DNA of 64,000 nucleotides, taken from assembly GCA_051530055.1 (NCBI GenBank), contig CM121341.1, positions 806,001 through 870,000 on the forward strand, read 5' to 3'. Below the pieces are notes generated by a model that was not told the DNA's origin, searched no databases, and saw only the letters and a program-made list of their open reading frames with translations. The position numbers and the translations under genes are program-made. Numbering within the stretch: position 1 is the stretch's first letter; every line of letters begins with the position of its first letter. The stretch is from Neoechinorhynchus agilis (Eukaryota > Acanthocephala). This document shows positions 23,060 through 34,399 of the stretch, piece after piece.

Positions 23060-24590
23060 GGATTTTATGAGCTATAAACGGATAAAATTTGTACGGGGAA
23101 AATGTCTGTTGTTATCCTTAAAGCGAAAAGGAGTTAAATACTAATATTTATAGTCCAACGGGAAACCTATGGTAGAATTAGCTAGTAGATTGGATGGACG
23201 GACATTGAAGCTAGTTTATGTTGATCAGTTTATTATTGGAGTGGATCCAATCTTTTAGAAAAATAAAAAATCATTAGATAGGTCTACTGTATTTTTTAAA
23301 TGTATAATAGTAGACAAAATGCTCCATAAACATTATACGCCAAGAAGCTAAAATTTAATCAAGAAAGATCCTTATATGTTCATTTCAAGGTTTGTTGCGC
23401 TTTAGATATAAAACGGTTAAACAGTATCCAAAGCTTCCTTGTGGACTTTGATGATATAATCCTTCTAACGAGTTTGTCCTTATAAATTAAACGAAACATC
23501 GTGATTAAAATGTGCACTTACGGATTTTCACTGTCAAACGGAAGGCGAATGGGTTCTTTAACACGAGTTGCAAAATACACATTTGCATCGTATTTGCAAA
23601 TAAAATGTTTTCATTTTGAGATGTTTGTCCATTTCGTAGTCCGTGCTTAGAAAGGCAAATGAATACTGCAAAGCTTTTAAAACTAAAACTTCAAGCATTC
23701 TGTCATTAATCGGGATAGCAATTATTTACTTTTGTTGAATATTTTCATACAAAATTCACACATTTTCATGAAATTGGACTCATTAAAGAAATTTTTGTTG
23801 TATAAAAGATTTGTCTTTCATTTATCTAGAAAAGATGAAGTTTTCAGTATGCAACGTTATATGACGGGATTTCTTAAATGGTTGTAAAATAATTTTAAAC
23901 ATTTAACCACATAAAAAATTACATAGTACTTCTTTGCATCAAACAAGAAATGTTAGAATATTATTAACCGCATCTAAAGGCCTGTGAAAATTAAAAACTG
24001 AAAAAACGTTCACTGAGGAATTTCGAATTATTTTATTGTTAATCGAAATTAGACGATTAGTAATAATTTCGGCAATCCTATTCTTCGATAGAATGTAGCT
24101 ATTTTTCGTAAGATTGTGCAAGAAATTTGGGGCTTTATATAGATCTATGCTGGCATCAAAAATTAACAACAAATTTAAACATTTTGCAATTTATGTTTGT
24201 TGAATTACAAACTAGTAAATTTGTATGATTCTTTAAATTTCCATGGAACAGAACTGCGGGAATCAACAAAATCAATTTCATTAGAGAAAAAGAAAGCGCT
24301 TCTCAGGGCTAAAAGCTGAACTGTCACGATGCGACGCTATTAACAATCACGCCAACACAACTTAAAATAATAATCGATATTATATACGAGACGGCTCTAT
24401 TCACAACACCAAAGGTAAAACAGTGGTGATCATTGATCGGGACCCTTATATGTTTCTAGACGTTTAAGTCTACTCGTCCCGTGAAAATTCTCAAAACTAA
24501 ACTAGGACCCTACGAAATAAAAAGAAGGGAACTTCAACTCTTCTATTAAAACTTAAAAACGATGGAAAACTTGATGTTATTCTTTACTTC
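23060..24590. other. AT-rich stretch without supported gene
   Basis: Only short frames with no recognisable similarity were found. Confidence 0.5.
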
Positions 24591-24639
24591 ATAAATGTTA
24601 CTGGCAAGCCGGTTCTATTGATTCAGATTATTACATCCC

Positions 24640-24760
24640 GTCCTGGAGGTATCTGATAATCCGCAGGGATGTACAAACTCTTTACCGTACGCATCAGAGT
24701 CTAAGTGGTTCAATCACTTTTCTGATGTAAGAGATCGGTGTTGTTACTCTTTACATCAAA
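24640..24760 (+). mobile_element. SINE tail copy
   Basis: The tail GTCCTGGAGGTATCTGATAA then GCAGGGATGTACAAACTC and a GTGGTTCAATCACTTTTCTG run match the SINE copies near 2130 and 41640. Confidence 0.5.
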
Positions 24761-25099
24761 GTTCTTTTAAGATGTGCTTTCTAAGAATGCCTTTCAATAT
24801 AATGGTGAAATTTATGATCAGATTGAAGAAGTGGCGATGGAGTTTTCCTTAGGACCCGCATAAACCGATCTCTGCCTAATTGGGAGCATTAAGTGTACAG
24901 TAGAATTCTTGATCTGCAAACAACAGCAAGGAGAATTTATTCAGCGTGCTGATCTGATAAAATGGTGGCGCCTGCGTTGTGCTGCGTTTTTCATTGATCT
25001 GCTTTAAGCAAAAGTTTTGTTTCGTTCGATGCGGTAACGGGTAATCTCGGAATTTAAACGCGTCGAAGGGACTTAAGATTAAGAGATGACTTCCGTGAT

Positions 25100-25270
25100 C
25101 GAAATAATTAATTTGTTCCCTTTAGCGTCGAGACGCTCGGGTCTTTTTGGTACCCCGGCGCAGGACCTGGCAAATCAACTGTCTAAGAGATTGAGACGAA
25201 TCACTGGCGATCAGAGGGCAAGAGCATTCCTCCTACAAAACATAGCCAATGGGAGAACGCAATAAGATTC
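25100..25270 (+). mobile_element. 3'-end fragment of LINE family 2
   Basis: In three overlapping frames the plus strand gives VPFSVETLGS, LANQLSKRLRRITGDQRARA and FLLQNIANGRTQ. This is the conserved C-terminal block (L-G-P-x ... RR-x-x-x-x-TGD-x-R ... F-L-x-Q-x-I) of a widespread invertebrate reverse-transcriptase element whose RT domain appears at 32.5-33.1 kb. Other copies of this block lie at 25900-26106, 34400-34480, 48480-48720, 49018-49118 and 55330-55480. Confidence 0.65.
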
Positions 25271-25612
25271 CGAAAACGATCTATAAGTGATCAAAGCCGC
25301 AAATTCAATATTTCATTTCCTAACTTAAGAAAGTAAAAAGGGTAACTTTATAGAATATCATCTCCATCTTCTGTATTAAAGAAAAGATTTACGCACTGTA
25401 TTAGCAAATAATAAATTTTTCTTGTGAGAAATTTTGGAAGACATCTTATTTTTAAAAGACCCGTGCTGTAAATATATACGGTTTTAAACCAACGGAATTT
25501 ATAAACCGATTGAAAGTGATCGAAGAAGTTAAATTTTATACCGAATCATCATTGACATATAGAAGCTCTTTTAGCCAAAAGTATTAAATACAATGTCCAT
25601 ATTCTGAATGTC

Positions 25613-25685
25613 GGCCTCGTGGCGCAATGGATAACGCGCCTGACTACGGATCAGGAGATTGCAGGTTCGAATCCTGCCGAGGTCG
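25613..25685 (+). tRNA. tRNA-Arg (anticodon ACG)
   Basis: The 73-base sequence folds as a cloverleaf. The acceptor GGCCTCG pairs with CGAGGTC (one G-U). The anticodon stem CCTGA/TCAGG encloses the loop CTACGGA with anticodon ACG. The T arm GCAGG-TTCGAAT-CCTGC is perfect. The A box (TGGCGCAATGG) and B box (GGTTCGAATCC) are intact and there is no intron. No run of four T occurs within the next 100 bases, which is unusual for a Pol III gene. Confidence 0.92.
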
Positions 25686-25829
25686 CGATTTAAAATTAGA
25701 TTGAAGGTTCGATAGCTCCGACCCGTCGCTAGGGAAACCCGAAAACGTTCGGAAAACAAAGCGAGGTTACGAACGAGACAATTCATTCGTTCGAGGTGCA
25801 GAGGAAGGGAGGAAAATACGGAAATATCT

Positions 25830-26106
25830 TCACATATCGAGCACTCACTATTTTGTCCCCTTTGGGGTAGAGACGTAATTTTGTCCCCTTTGGGGTAGAG
25901 ACGTATGGAGCGCTCGGCAGCTCGGCACTCTCTCTGTTCCAGGATCTCTCGAAGAAATTGAGAGAAACGGCCGGCGACTCAAGAGCAGGCGTATTCCTGC
26001 GACAAAATATCTCGCTGGCAGTACAACGGGGCAATGCTGCCAGCGTGATGGCGACGGTCGAGGAAGGACAAAAGCTGGAATTCGGCGGGAGGTGGGCAGT
26101 GTGTTA
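25830..26106 (+). mobile_element. 3'-end fragment of LINE family 2 with a short internal duplication
   Basis: The plus strand carries the family-2 C-terminal block across frames: CDKISRWQYNGAMLPA in one frame corresponds to the RQNISLAVQRGNAASV pattern in another, preceded by ERSAARHSLCSRISRR-like coding. A 27-base segment (TTTTGTCCCCTTTGGGGTAG and what follows) is duplicated in tandem at about 25851-25904. Confidence 0.6.
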
Positions 26107-26493
26107 ATTGTCGAGAAATGAAGATTGATTGAATACATTTACAAGATAACCAAAAAATTTTGGTGTATTGTGGAAATCAACACTAAAACCATCTTTACCT
26201 GCAACATTTTCTCTAACCACCAACGACGTGGAATGCAAGTGTGTGGTTGCGATTTTTTCCAAAATGTCCAGCGAAGTTAGAGATATATTTCGCGGACCTT
26301 AACAGTGGCAGATCGTTACGCACGTAAGGATAGACAAAAGATTGAATAGAACTAATATAAAATTAGATCCAACCTCTCGCCATTCAGACGATTGTTACTG
26401 TCGGACCAATAACCGCAGAATTTTTTAACTGGAAAATGGTTGTTTGCAACAATAAAAGACTGCTGTGTAGTGGCGACAATTTTTTTTGTAAAT

Positions 26494-26880
26494 TTATTGA
26501 ATCGACATTATCAAGATCTGAAAGGTTAGGATTACATTTACACGACTCATCTGTAAACCGTGATCCGCTTTGTTGCCTTCCACCGTTTTTAATTTTCGAA
26601 TTATTATGGCTTCCATGATGACCCCGTCAATGCGTAAGTCACTGCGAACCATGATTTTGGTTTTATCAAAATCCATAAGGTGTCCATGATGGGCAAAATG
26701 ATTGAGCACAGCAGAACTTCGATCAGTTCCCCTTCTGAGTGCGTATTGATGCTCTTTAATTCTTCGGACTATATCGTTCGTCTGTCCAACGTAAGAGTTT
26801 CCTCATCTCAGACGCAAACGTATTGCCGTCCTTATTGTACGAAACGCAGGCTGATAAAAGCGATCTTAATAAAGCATTGA
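26494..26880 (-). mobile_element. Penelope-like element C-terminal fragment (GIY-YIG)
   Basis: The minus strand reads RRIKEHQYALRRGTDRSSAV, then LNHFAHHGHLMDF and GVIMEAI, the end of the GIY-YIG endonuclease and the C-terminal tail of a Penelope-like element (compare RTTMEAILIQT at about 12370). The YVGQTN part lies at about 26780-26810 in a different frame. Broken copy. Confidence 0.65.
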
Positions 26881-26889
26881 TCCTTTAGA

Positions 26890-27520
26890 TTAACGGTGAT
26901 TGAAACACATATAACTGGCGATGATTGGACGGCATTGAAGAGTAGGTTTGTGAATCTTCGGAAGTAGACATAAAAACGCAGCCACGGTAGACGAAGTTCT
27001 CGTCGTATTATAGAATTGTGGACTTATAAGAGATCGGTTCAACGGACTCCTAAGGAAGATCTTAAACTTAGACTCTATTTCGAGTGGGATCTTTTTCCAG
27101 TCTCGAATTTGTCTGTGTTTAGCATTTGTAAAGTCGCGTTCCTATAATCATCTATGTCCACCGTAGCGAACTTGCCAACCCGAGCCTATTAGATGAAACA
27201 TAATAATAACAATATCCAAAAACCTTTTTAGATGAATGATAAGGCGAGGTTTCCTCGGGAAATATTTCAGTACATAAAATGATTTTTTTTGAGCTTCCAA
27301 ATTATTTTTCTACCTTTTAATAGCGAATTATAATAATCACACAACAACAAAACGTTTATACAATCAACACCGTTTACGAAGAAGAGGCATCGCTCTCTAA
27401 CCGGGATTATCTTCCCCTTTCGCTTGAATGCATAAAATCTTTCAGTTTTAACTTGATAACAGAATTTTCAGCCAGCTCAACGACATAAAAAACTTTTTTG
27501 AAGGTATCGATACTTCAGTT
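26890..27520. other. no supported gene
   Basis: Nothing recognisable apart from AT-rich sequence with a fragment (about 27245-27290) resembling the foldback arms near 33400. Confidence 0.4.
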
Positions 27521-27527
27521 AATACTT

Positions 27528-29654
27528 TTAGAGGTCGTAAATTACTTCAATATTTGTATTGTACATTTTTATTGTTTGCAAAGATTGATGATCCTTGAAA
27601 GGTTTATTGTGAAATTGGCGTATCGGATTGCTGGAAATATTAAGAATTTTTAGACTTCTGAGATCGGACAAGTGATGGGATGGAAATAGCGAGAATCCAT
27701 TATTTGCCATACGAAGGTAAATGAGTCTATCAAGACCGTAAAATAAGTGAAAAACGTCAATATCTTTCAATTGATTATTGGCAAGGTCCAGCATTCTTAA
27801 CAGGGGAGTATTTCTAAATGCGCGAGGAGCTATTTTCTCAATCCGATTAGACTGTAGACAAAGAAATTCAAGAGTTTTCAAGTCTTCGAAGTCGTCGTAA
27901 TTGATTGCCGATATCTCATTATTACTCAAATCGACTGAGAACGCATTACCACGGATAAAGAGTCGAACATCTTGTATTCGGGTCAGGTTTTTACTAGCAA
28001 GCAAAGTAAAATTTTCTGTATGATTATAGACTGTAATCACATCGTCTACACCAGCAGCTATTTGTATCGGTTCAGGTATATATCTGGCAAGAGTACGTAT
28101 CGAGAAATATGTCTCCGTTCTGTTTCTAGGGTTATCGTATATTAGAACATAAAAAAAGGGATTATTTTTTACCAGACAATAATCGATCGTTTTGGAACCA
28201 AGTCCATGTACATCAATGCCTGTCATAGGGGTGCCTGATACGTCCAAGTACCGTAAATGTTTAACGTTTTTAAAAACACCATCATCGAAAACATAAAAAT
28301 TAGTATTTGCTAATATGAGTTTTTGAAGTAATTCGTTGTTTCGAAAAATTCCCGTCCGAAACGAGGTCAAATCGAAATTTTGTCCGAGATTAAGTACTTC
28401 AAGTTTTTTCAGTGGAAAAAATGCATCCTTGTATATTTGCACGATTCCGTTCGATGACAGGTCCAATTGGGTAACATTTGTCCACGAATCGAAGTAATTA
28501 GAGCGAATTATTCCTATACGATTTCTTTTTAGAATCAACTTTTCCGTCCAATTGTTTCCACGTGGTACTTCTCCAAGATTTGAGCCCATAATCTTCACAA
28601 CTTTGACTTTTGGCATTCTGGCTAGAATTGTTGAATTCAAACTGTGAGCGATTCCACCGTGTACAATAAATTTTTTCAATTTTTCGAATTGAAATTCCTC
28701 TTCAAACAATTTGTTTAAATCTGCTTGGTATGAAAATTCCAAGATTTTAAGTTTCTCTAGTTTTGCTAATTGACTCAAATTGATCTCATTTAAAGGATTA
28801 GCATCGATCCGTATATTTTCCAGTCTTCTAAAATTGAATTCATTGGTTAGCACGAATCGCTCAATTAAATTATCCGACAAGTCTAAAACCTTCAAGCTTT
28901 TCATCTTCTCCACAACATTTAGGCAATCATTACGCAAACCATTGCGTGACAGTTGTAATGATTGAAGATTGTAAAGATCCACTTGCATGTTCAAGCCCAA
29001 TCGCCACAAGCTATTTATACTCAAATCGAGATCGTTCAAATTGTTAAAACCTTCAAACGCGTCATCTTCGATATATCCAAATACTGCGTTTTGGATTTGA
29101 AGTCTTCTACAATGCCAGAATTTATGAATAAGAGATTTCGTAATGGTAATACTCTCATATTTATTTCTCGTACAATATATCGATAAGTCCGCGACGTTTG
29201 GAAGGATGTGATTGTCACTGTTTATAATGTCGTAGAAAAAAGCAAACTTAATTTTGATTCGATTGATTGAACTGTTTATTGCTATCTTGTTCAAGACACT
29301 TGATACTGAGTTGCTGGATCTAATTGTTGAGCTCAAAATGTGCACACCGTCGTATTTTGTGTATTGAAGCGACCATTCATAGCAAAAGTCAAATCCGAGG
29401 GTTAGAACGAGTAAAGCTTTCACGATGGACAAAAATATCATTCCAGTTAAAAGGAAGTACAAGACTTTCTTATGGTTTGCTTTTATATGCAAGGTGGATT
29501 TAAACGTCAAATTTGATGAATCACTTGTCAACGATCCTTGCAACAGTTTGATCCCTTTTACCCGTTTTAGTTCGAGGTTAAAATGCATTACACCATTTCT
29601 TGTTGTACATAAAAATGAATTTAGTTTAGGCTTCGCTTTTGCCAAAGAAGACAT
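27528..29654 (-). CDS. leucine-rich-repeat protein, membrane-anchored or secreted
   Basis: A single uninterrupted 708-codon frame. Residues about 64-90 are hydrophobic (VLYFLLTGMIFLSIVKALLV). If translation starts at the internal Met at 29441 this becomes a classical signal peptide (MIFLSIVKALLVLTLG), which I favour; the longer start would give a type II anchor. From about residue 180 onward there are many LRRs of the L-x-x-L-x-L-x-x-N-x-I type, such as LKVLDLSDNLIERF, VTQLDLSSNGIVQIYKDAFF and LEFLCLQSNRIEKIAPRAF, with two stretches around 300-370 and 500-560 where the pattern loosens. The frame ends within an LRR without a capping domain, TIR domain or C-terminal membrane segment. It is therefore either a short secreted LRR protein or continues through an unseen intron. 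The domain style recalls Toll and chaoptin ectodomains, without proof of either identity. Confidence 0.85.
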   Translation of the reverse strand: MSSLAKAKPKLNSFLCTTRNGVMHFNLELKRVKGIKLLQGSLTSDSSNLTFKSTLHIKANHKKVLYFLLTGMIFLSIVKALLVLTLGFDFCYEWSLQYTKYDGVHILSSTIRSSNSVSSVLNKIAINSSINRIKIKFAFFYDIINSDNHILPNVADLSIYCTRNKYESITITKSLIHKFWHCRRLQIQNAVFGYIEDDAFEGFNNLNDLDLSINSLWRLGLNMQVDLYNLQSLQLSRNGLRNDCLNVVEKMKSLKVLDLSDNLIERFVLTNEFNFRRLENIRIDANPLNEINLSQLAKLEKLKILEFSYQADLNKLFEEEFQFEKLKKFIVHGGIAHSLNSTILARMPKVKVVKIMGSNLGEVPRGNNWTEKLILKRNRIGIIRSNYFDSWTNVTQLDLSSNGIVQIYKDAFFPLKKLEVLNLGQNFDLTSFRTGIFRNNELLQKLILANTNFYVFDDGVFKNVKHLRYLDVSGTPMTGIDVHGLGSKTIDYCLVKNNPFFYVLIYDNPRNRTETYFSIRTLARYIPEPIQIAAGVDDVITVYNHTENFTLLASKNLTRIQDVRLFIRGNAFSVDLSNNEISAINYDDFEDLKTLEFLCLQSNRIEKIAPRAFRNTPLLRMLDLANNQLKDIDVFHLFYGLDRLIYLRMANNGFSLFPSHHLSDLRSLKILNISSNPIRQFHNKPFKDHQSLQTIKMYNTNIEVIYDL

Positions 29655-29999
29655 TTTATCATCTATTTAGATACCGCGAGCTTTTGTGATTTAGGTCAAC
29701 TACGGTAAACAATGTTGAATATCTTTGGATAAGGCCAAGTGCGATGATCCTTTCATGTTTCTTTGAATTTGAAGAGTGTTGCTTTTTTAAAAAGAACCTA
29801 AAATTTCAAACTTGACTGGAGCTGAAAACTCCAAGGCCAATTTACGTATCTTAAATTTGAAATAAACGGTTTGTGTCAAAAATAATTTTATAGGTCTATG
29901 CAACTCGTATCCGTTCGTCGTTCATCCAATTCGACCCTCGATCGAAGAAGATAGATGATAGCATTTAATGAAACGAACTCCATCTGAATTTCTCTAAAT

Positions 30000-30560
30000 G
30001 CTTCGAAATGATCCTCTCAATCTCCCGCAACCCCACATCATCCCCTGAGCTTCCAAATGACATCCTACGAGTAACCTCCCTAAGAATTATGGGTATCCAA
30101 TTTCAATCAAACCTGAAATGAGACTCGTACATCACTCTCTCCCTCAAGCTAAAATTTATCTCCTCAAACGTCTCCGAGATTTAGGAATCCCTTCACTCGA
30201 TCTCTACAAATTTAACTTCAGTTTTATTTTACCCTCCCTAACCTACGGTTATCCCGTCTTCTGCAACCTATCAAAAAATCAAAGCCGCCGTCTTGAAATG
30301 TTTCATAAAAGGGCATCTTAAATTTGCACAACTGACGTTCCCTCTCTCACCAAATGTCTTGATACTATTTTCATAAAACAAAAAGCCTATCAACTCTACC
30401 TCCACAATCCCTTTTTCACACGACCACAGCACTCGTAATCCCAATTCCTTTCATCTTCTTTCGACCTCGCACCTCCTTATAGCTACGCTCCTTTTCCCAT
30501 GCGGCCCAATCTTCTCGGATATCATTGCCCGAAATTCAATTAACCTAGCAACAAACACTA
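30000..30560 (+). mobile_element. LINE ORF2 C-terminal fragment
   Basis: The plus strand encodes FNFSFILPSLTYGYPVFC and RRLEMFHKRAS at 30118-30321, the post-RT thumb block also seen at 14778-15391. Preceding bases (30000-30110) give degraded upstream sequence of the same ORF. Interrupted by stops. Confidence 0.65.
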
Positions 30561-31080
30561 TCATAATATATCTTCTAACAACAAACCTACACATAATATC
30601 TTTCCCCCAGGTATCCCGAAATCACAGCATTGTCTAAATTAGACCTTCAGAAACACTACATTCCCTTAACAGAAACTCTAATAACTCCCGTCATCGTCAA
30701 CTCAAAATCACTTTCCATCAACCAGACATCGCATCCTCCTTTCTTCAAAAGCGCTTCTTAATTGTCAATTCCTCCCCACCATACCGAATATACCCAGACC
30801 GCTCACTTCAAACTGTGAATTCCATCCATCATTCGTCTATGCATAACCGTCTTCTCCCCCCTTCCGCTAACTTATTACAAGCCAAAATCTACTCTCTGAA
30901 CTCACATGTAAATTTTTGGACACTTCCGAAAATCCCCACTGTACGTTGGCAGAATAAAACATTGATACTCGCTCAAAATCCGTTCAGGAACATATCCACC
31001 CAACTTTTCCATCAGGCAATTCCCACAAATTTCATCCCCCTTCAACCTCTTTAAAACAGCTATTTCCCTCCATTCTTTTC
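30560..31080 (+). mobile_element. probable LINE-derived linker sequence
   Basis: C-rich, plus-strand-biased coding remnants (30815-31054, VRWQNKTLILAQNPFRN) sit between the ORF2 C-terminus of one LINE copy and the endonuclease of the next. They may be the 3' end or ORF1 of these copies; identity is unproven. Confidence 0.35.
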
Positions 31081-31084
31081 ACTA

Positions 31085-31690
31085 ACACAAGAAATCTGTT
31101 ACCAAAAATAGATCATCTTCCGCTTTTAGCCACCACCACCAACGCAGACATTCCGGTCATTGTGGAAACATGGCTGCACTCCTCCAATTCCGACATCGCC
31201 TTTATTCCTGGCTACACGTCTTTCCACTCTTACAGAGAAGAACGCGTAGAAGGTGGAGTCTCCTTTTTCATTCGGTCTGACCTACCTTACTCCCCCTCCC
31301 CTCAACTCCTTAGCAATGACCATACTTAGAGTACATCTACATAATACACTCTCTCAAACTTCGATTGGGCAGCCGAAATTTAACCATTATCGATATCTAT
31401 CGTCCTCTCTCAGCCGATCTACAAATGGCATCACAGGAGATTGATGCACTGATAGCAAATCTTCACTCTCTTGGTCTTCCTACCCACCACTCCTCACATC
31501 TCGATAAAATCTTTACCAACATCCAGAAATACAAGGATCTTAAAAAGCTACTTCCAATCTCATCATCAGACCATTGTGCAATAATCCTCTCTCCCGTTGC
31601 TCCTATCGATGAACCGTACATGAAGTCTTTCTTAAAAATCGTGAAATCAGGAAGCCAAAGCCCGCTCCAGCTTATTGATTCCTTAGCTAA
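31085..31690 (+). mobile_element. LINE endonuclease domain fragment
   Basis: The plus strand gives ADIPVIVETWLHSSNSDIAF then GYTSFHSYREERVEGGVSFF, the E-T-W-L ... G-Y ... R-x-E-R-x-x-G-G-V motif of LINE apurinic endonucleases, and ends with SSSDHCAIIL (the SDH catalytic motif). Frames change at least twice. It stops abruptly near 31690, where a different reverse-transcriptase family begins. Confidence 0.75.
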
Positions 31691-31699
31691 AAAGCCCAA

Positions 31700-33281
31700 C
31701 GTGAATGTGATTATTTCAACTTGGTCAGCCAAGGGTACCACACTACCGAGCTTCTCAACAGGATTATGCGAGGTTTGTGATGGGTTTTTCTCCCTGACGA
31801 AAACAGGAGTTCTTAGGGTCCATGGACCCCGTAATTCACGCTGTGGCGACTCCGGTTCACCCCCTAAGTCAGTGCGCCAGAATCTTCTCACGACATCACC
31901 AGTACAAAATAAATTCCATTTGTAGGGAATATTGCGCGAATTCTGCCCAGGAACGTTCTGAAAAGAATCCCAAGGGGCGCGCGATATCAGGCCGCAAAGA
32001 GATTCACCTCTTTATTGACAGACTGCATCGAGACTAACGCAGAGGTGTCGTGGATGCGTCTCTTTGCGTTCCCTAGGATAGTGCTTTCCACTGGTGATGT
32101 TTCTGAGAGATCTGTTACAACAAAAATAAAAGAGCGAATAAGTTCTTTTGACGAAAATTTTACTCAATGCCTTTCGACAGCATGCGAATTACGTAAGGAG
32201 CGTGTCAGGAACATGACCACCGTCGAAACTCAAATCGGTTGCTTGCTGGACGCGTTTCTTCGAAGCTCGGAGACGGAGATGTCCGTGGAGCAGTTCGTCT
32301 TTTATCATCAAAGGACAGTCTCGCCAAAGATAACGAAGAAACTTTACGAACTCTTCGTACCAAACATCCGAGTGACGGCGGTCGGCAGTTTTTCGTTAAA
32401 TCCTCCTTTTTCGATACGATCACTTTTGTTTTAGCATCGAAATCTGAAGTGAAGATGGCAATCTCCTCTTTTGCTAACGGATCAGCTCACGGGCTCGACG
32501 AGCCCCGGCTGGCGCATTTTTGTGTGCCCTTGCGAAAATGGAAGGTGGGATGCGCCCCATTGCAATTGGAACAACTCTGGGCCGCTCAACAGCAAAAATT
32601 TTAAATAAAAGGATCGCGGAAAAAGTAGGGATGCTGCTTCGCCCTACTCAGTTGGACTGCTGTACACCTTGTGGTGGGGAGGCGATTGTTCATTCACTCC
32701 GCACGTTTATCACCGGAAACTCAAAGCCGTGCGTGATCTTGAAATGTGATTTCAAAAATGTATTCAACAAAGTTCACCGATCAGATTTGCTCGAAGTGGT
32801 TAGAGATCACGCACCAGAAGCATTTCGCTATTTCGTTAATGCTTAATGGGACTTCAAATCCCCTGTTAACGTTTTGTGGTCCGAAAGAGGAGTTCAACAA
32901 GGGGATCCTTTGGGCCCAATAGCTTTCTCATTCGCAGTCAATCTCGTCGCGCATCCTCTCCAATCCAGCTTTAACGGCTGGTACCTGGATGATACCGCGG
33001 TCGAAGGTAACCCCTCCGTAGTACTGCGCGATTCGGAGACACTCGTGAAGGAGACGGCGAAAATTGCCATTGAATTGAATGCTGGGAAATGCGAGATTTT
33101 AGTGATGAACGTGGACAATGAGGCGTCCAGGCAAACTATCGTGAAAGATTTTCAGAACCTGGCCCCTGGGATAGAACACGGCGGACAGCTCACGTTTCAT
33201 TTTAAAGATTTACTTGGGTTTAAAGTCTTTTCGTCAACACGATATATTTTTAAACATACGCTGCGGACATTTCACGTTTAA
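31700..33281 (+). mobile_element. LINE family 2: zinc-finger N-terminus and reverse transcriptase
   Basis: The start at 31765-31860 encodes CEVCDGFFSLTKTGVLRVHG then CGDSGSPP, a C2H2-type N-terminal finger. The RT follows in shifting frames: MRPIAIGTTLGRSTAKILNK, RPTQLDCCTPCGGEAIVHSL, VILKCDFKNVFNKV (catalytic motif A, D), SERGVQQGDPLGP (motif B) and NGWYLDDTAVEG (motif C, LDD). Motif order and spacing are those of an RT. The C-terminal part of the family is not contiguous here but occurs as isolated fragments elsewhere. At least three stops or frame changes, so inactive. Confidence 0.85.
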
Positions 33282-33299
33282 TTTTAAGGATTTACTTGT

Positions 33300-33610
33300 G
33301 TTTTGTGGTCTTTTCGCTTATAAAATATATCATATCGAGAAAATCCATCGAGATGGTAAATTTTGACTTGTGGTGGAGATAATCCCGGTTAAAAATCATT
33401 TTATTGTTCTGAAATATTTCGAAAGAGGAAACCTCGCCTAAAACTGACAACGAATAAAATTTTGTGTGTAAAACTGGCTTTAACAAAAAGCGCTTGCAAA
33501 CATTCACGCCGTCCAAATTTAAAGAATCGTCACCTTAAGGCTTGTTGCTCTAACATTTTCTCCAATCACCAATGGTGAAGAATGCAAGCAAAGTAAATAA
33601 ATAAAATTCA
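33300..33610. repeat. foldback-arm and dispersed-repeat fragments
   Basis: 33355-33450 resembles one arm of the 41.2-kb palindrome (GATAATCCCGG, then GAAATATTTCG), and 33540-33600 is an inverted head of the dispersed repeat at 16672. Confidence 0.4.
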
Positions 33611-33619
33611 TAAATCCGC

Positions 33620-34130
33620 AGTTGGGTGAAGGATTACTGAGGTAAGTTTGTTTGATTGGCTGACTTCTTGTGACAGCGAGAATTAGAGTGCAAGTGCACT
33701 TGTTACCCAAAGCGTCTCAATGAATTTAAAAAGACGTATTAGATTCATCCTCAGAGCCTATGAAATTATATTTCAAAGATAATTAGTTTAAAAAAGAAAG
33801 AAGGTTTAAAAGGTATTTCATCCAAAAATATTTTCTAAGACATTTCCATGTCGTGCTAATCTTTTTTAATCGTAAAGGAAAGGACTATTGTCTGAAAATG
33901 CTTAAAGATTTTAAGATCTCTTTCTTAGATCTATCACGAGTCACATTCCTAATGCTGAACTCTATACAAGATTTAGGAGTAAATCTAAAGTAGGCGCTAA
34001 AACAATAATATATTTGTACCGTAAAAATACGTCCACCGCTTGCGCCATTCCATGTTCAGCGCCTAAAATCAATGCAATAAAAAATCTTTGTATCCTATGT
34101 CAAAGGTTCGCATAATAGCATCATCTCGTA
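33620..34130. other. no supported gene
   Basis: Nothing recognisable was found. Confidence 0.45.
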
Positions 34131-34189
34131 TCTTTGACGAGTGATGAATTTTGAATTGATACATTTTTTAGAATCTCGAAACCTCACTT

Positions 34190-34275
34190 TTCAGGAGTTT
34201 GTTCGTCGTCGTGGAGCGCATTCCCTGTTAGCACAACCGGATTCTATGAATGAAAGGATGAATGTAAATACAGGA
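34190..34275 (+). mobile_element. RT scrap related to 21970-22100
   Basis: EFVRRRGAHSLLAQPDSMNE followed by RMNVNT parallels the minus-strand RT scrap at 22 kb (RRRVHSLLAELHSMNDRMNV). Confidence 0.45.
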
Positions 34276-34399
34276 CATTTCATGAATAAATATTTTAATT
34301 TCAGGAATATATATTTTACGTTAAAATGATGTAAATTTTATTTAAAAATCCTCAACATTCGAAATTAAATAACACTATAATTTCTTCACGCCACTGCAG

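Noticed and set aside
21000-24600. A complete autonomous retroelement
   Set aside because: Only isolated RT scraps are recognisable and no full domain order could be followed.
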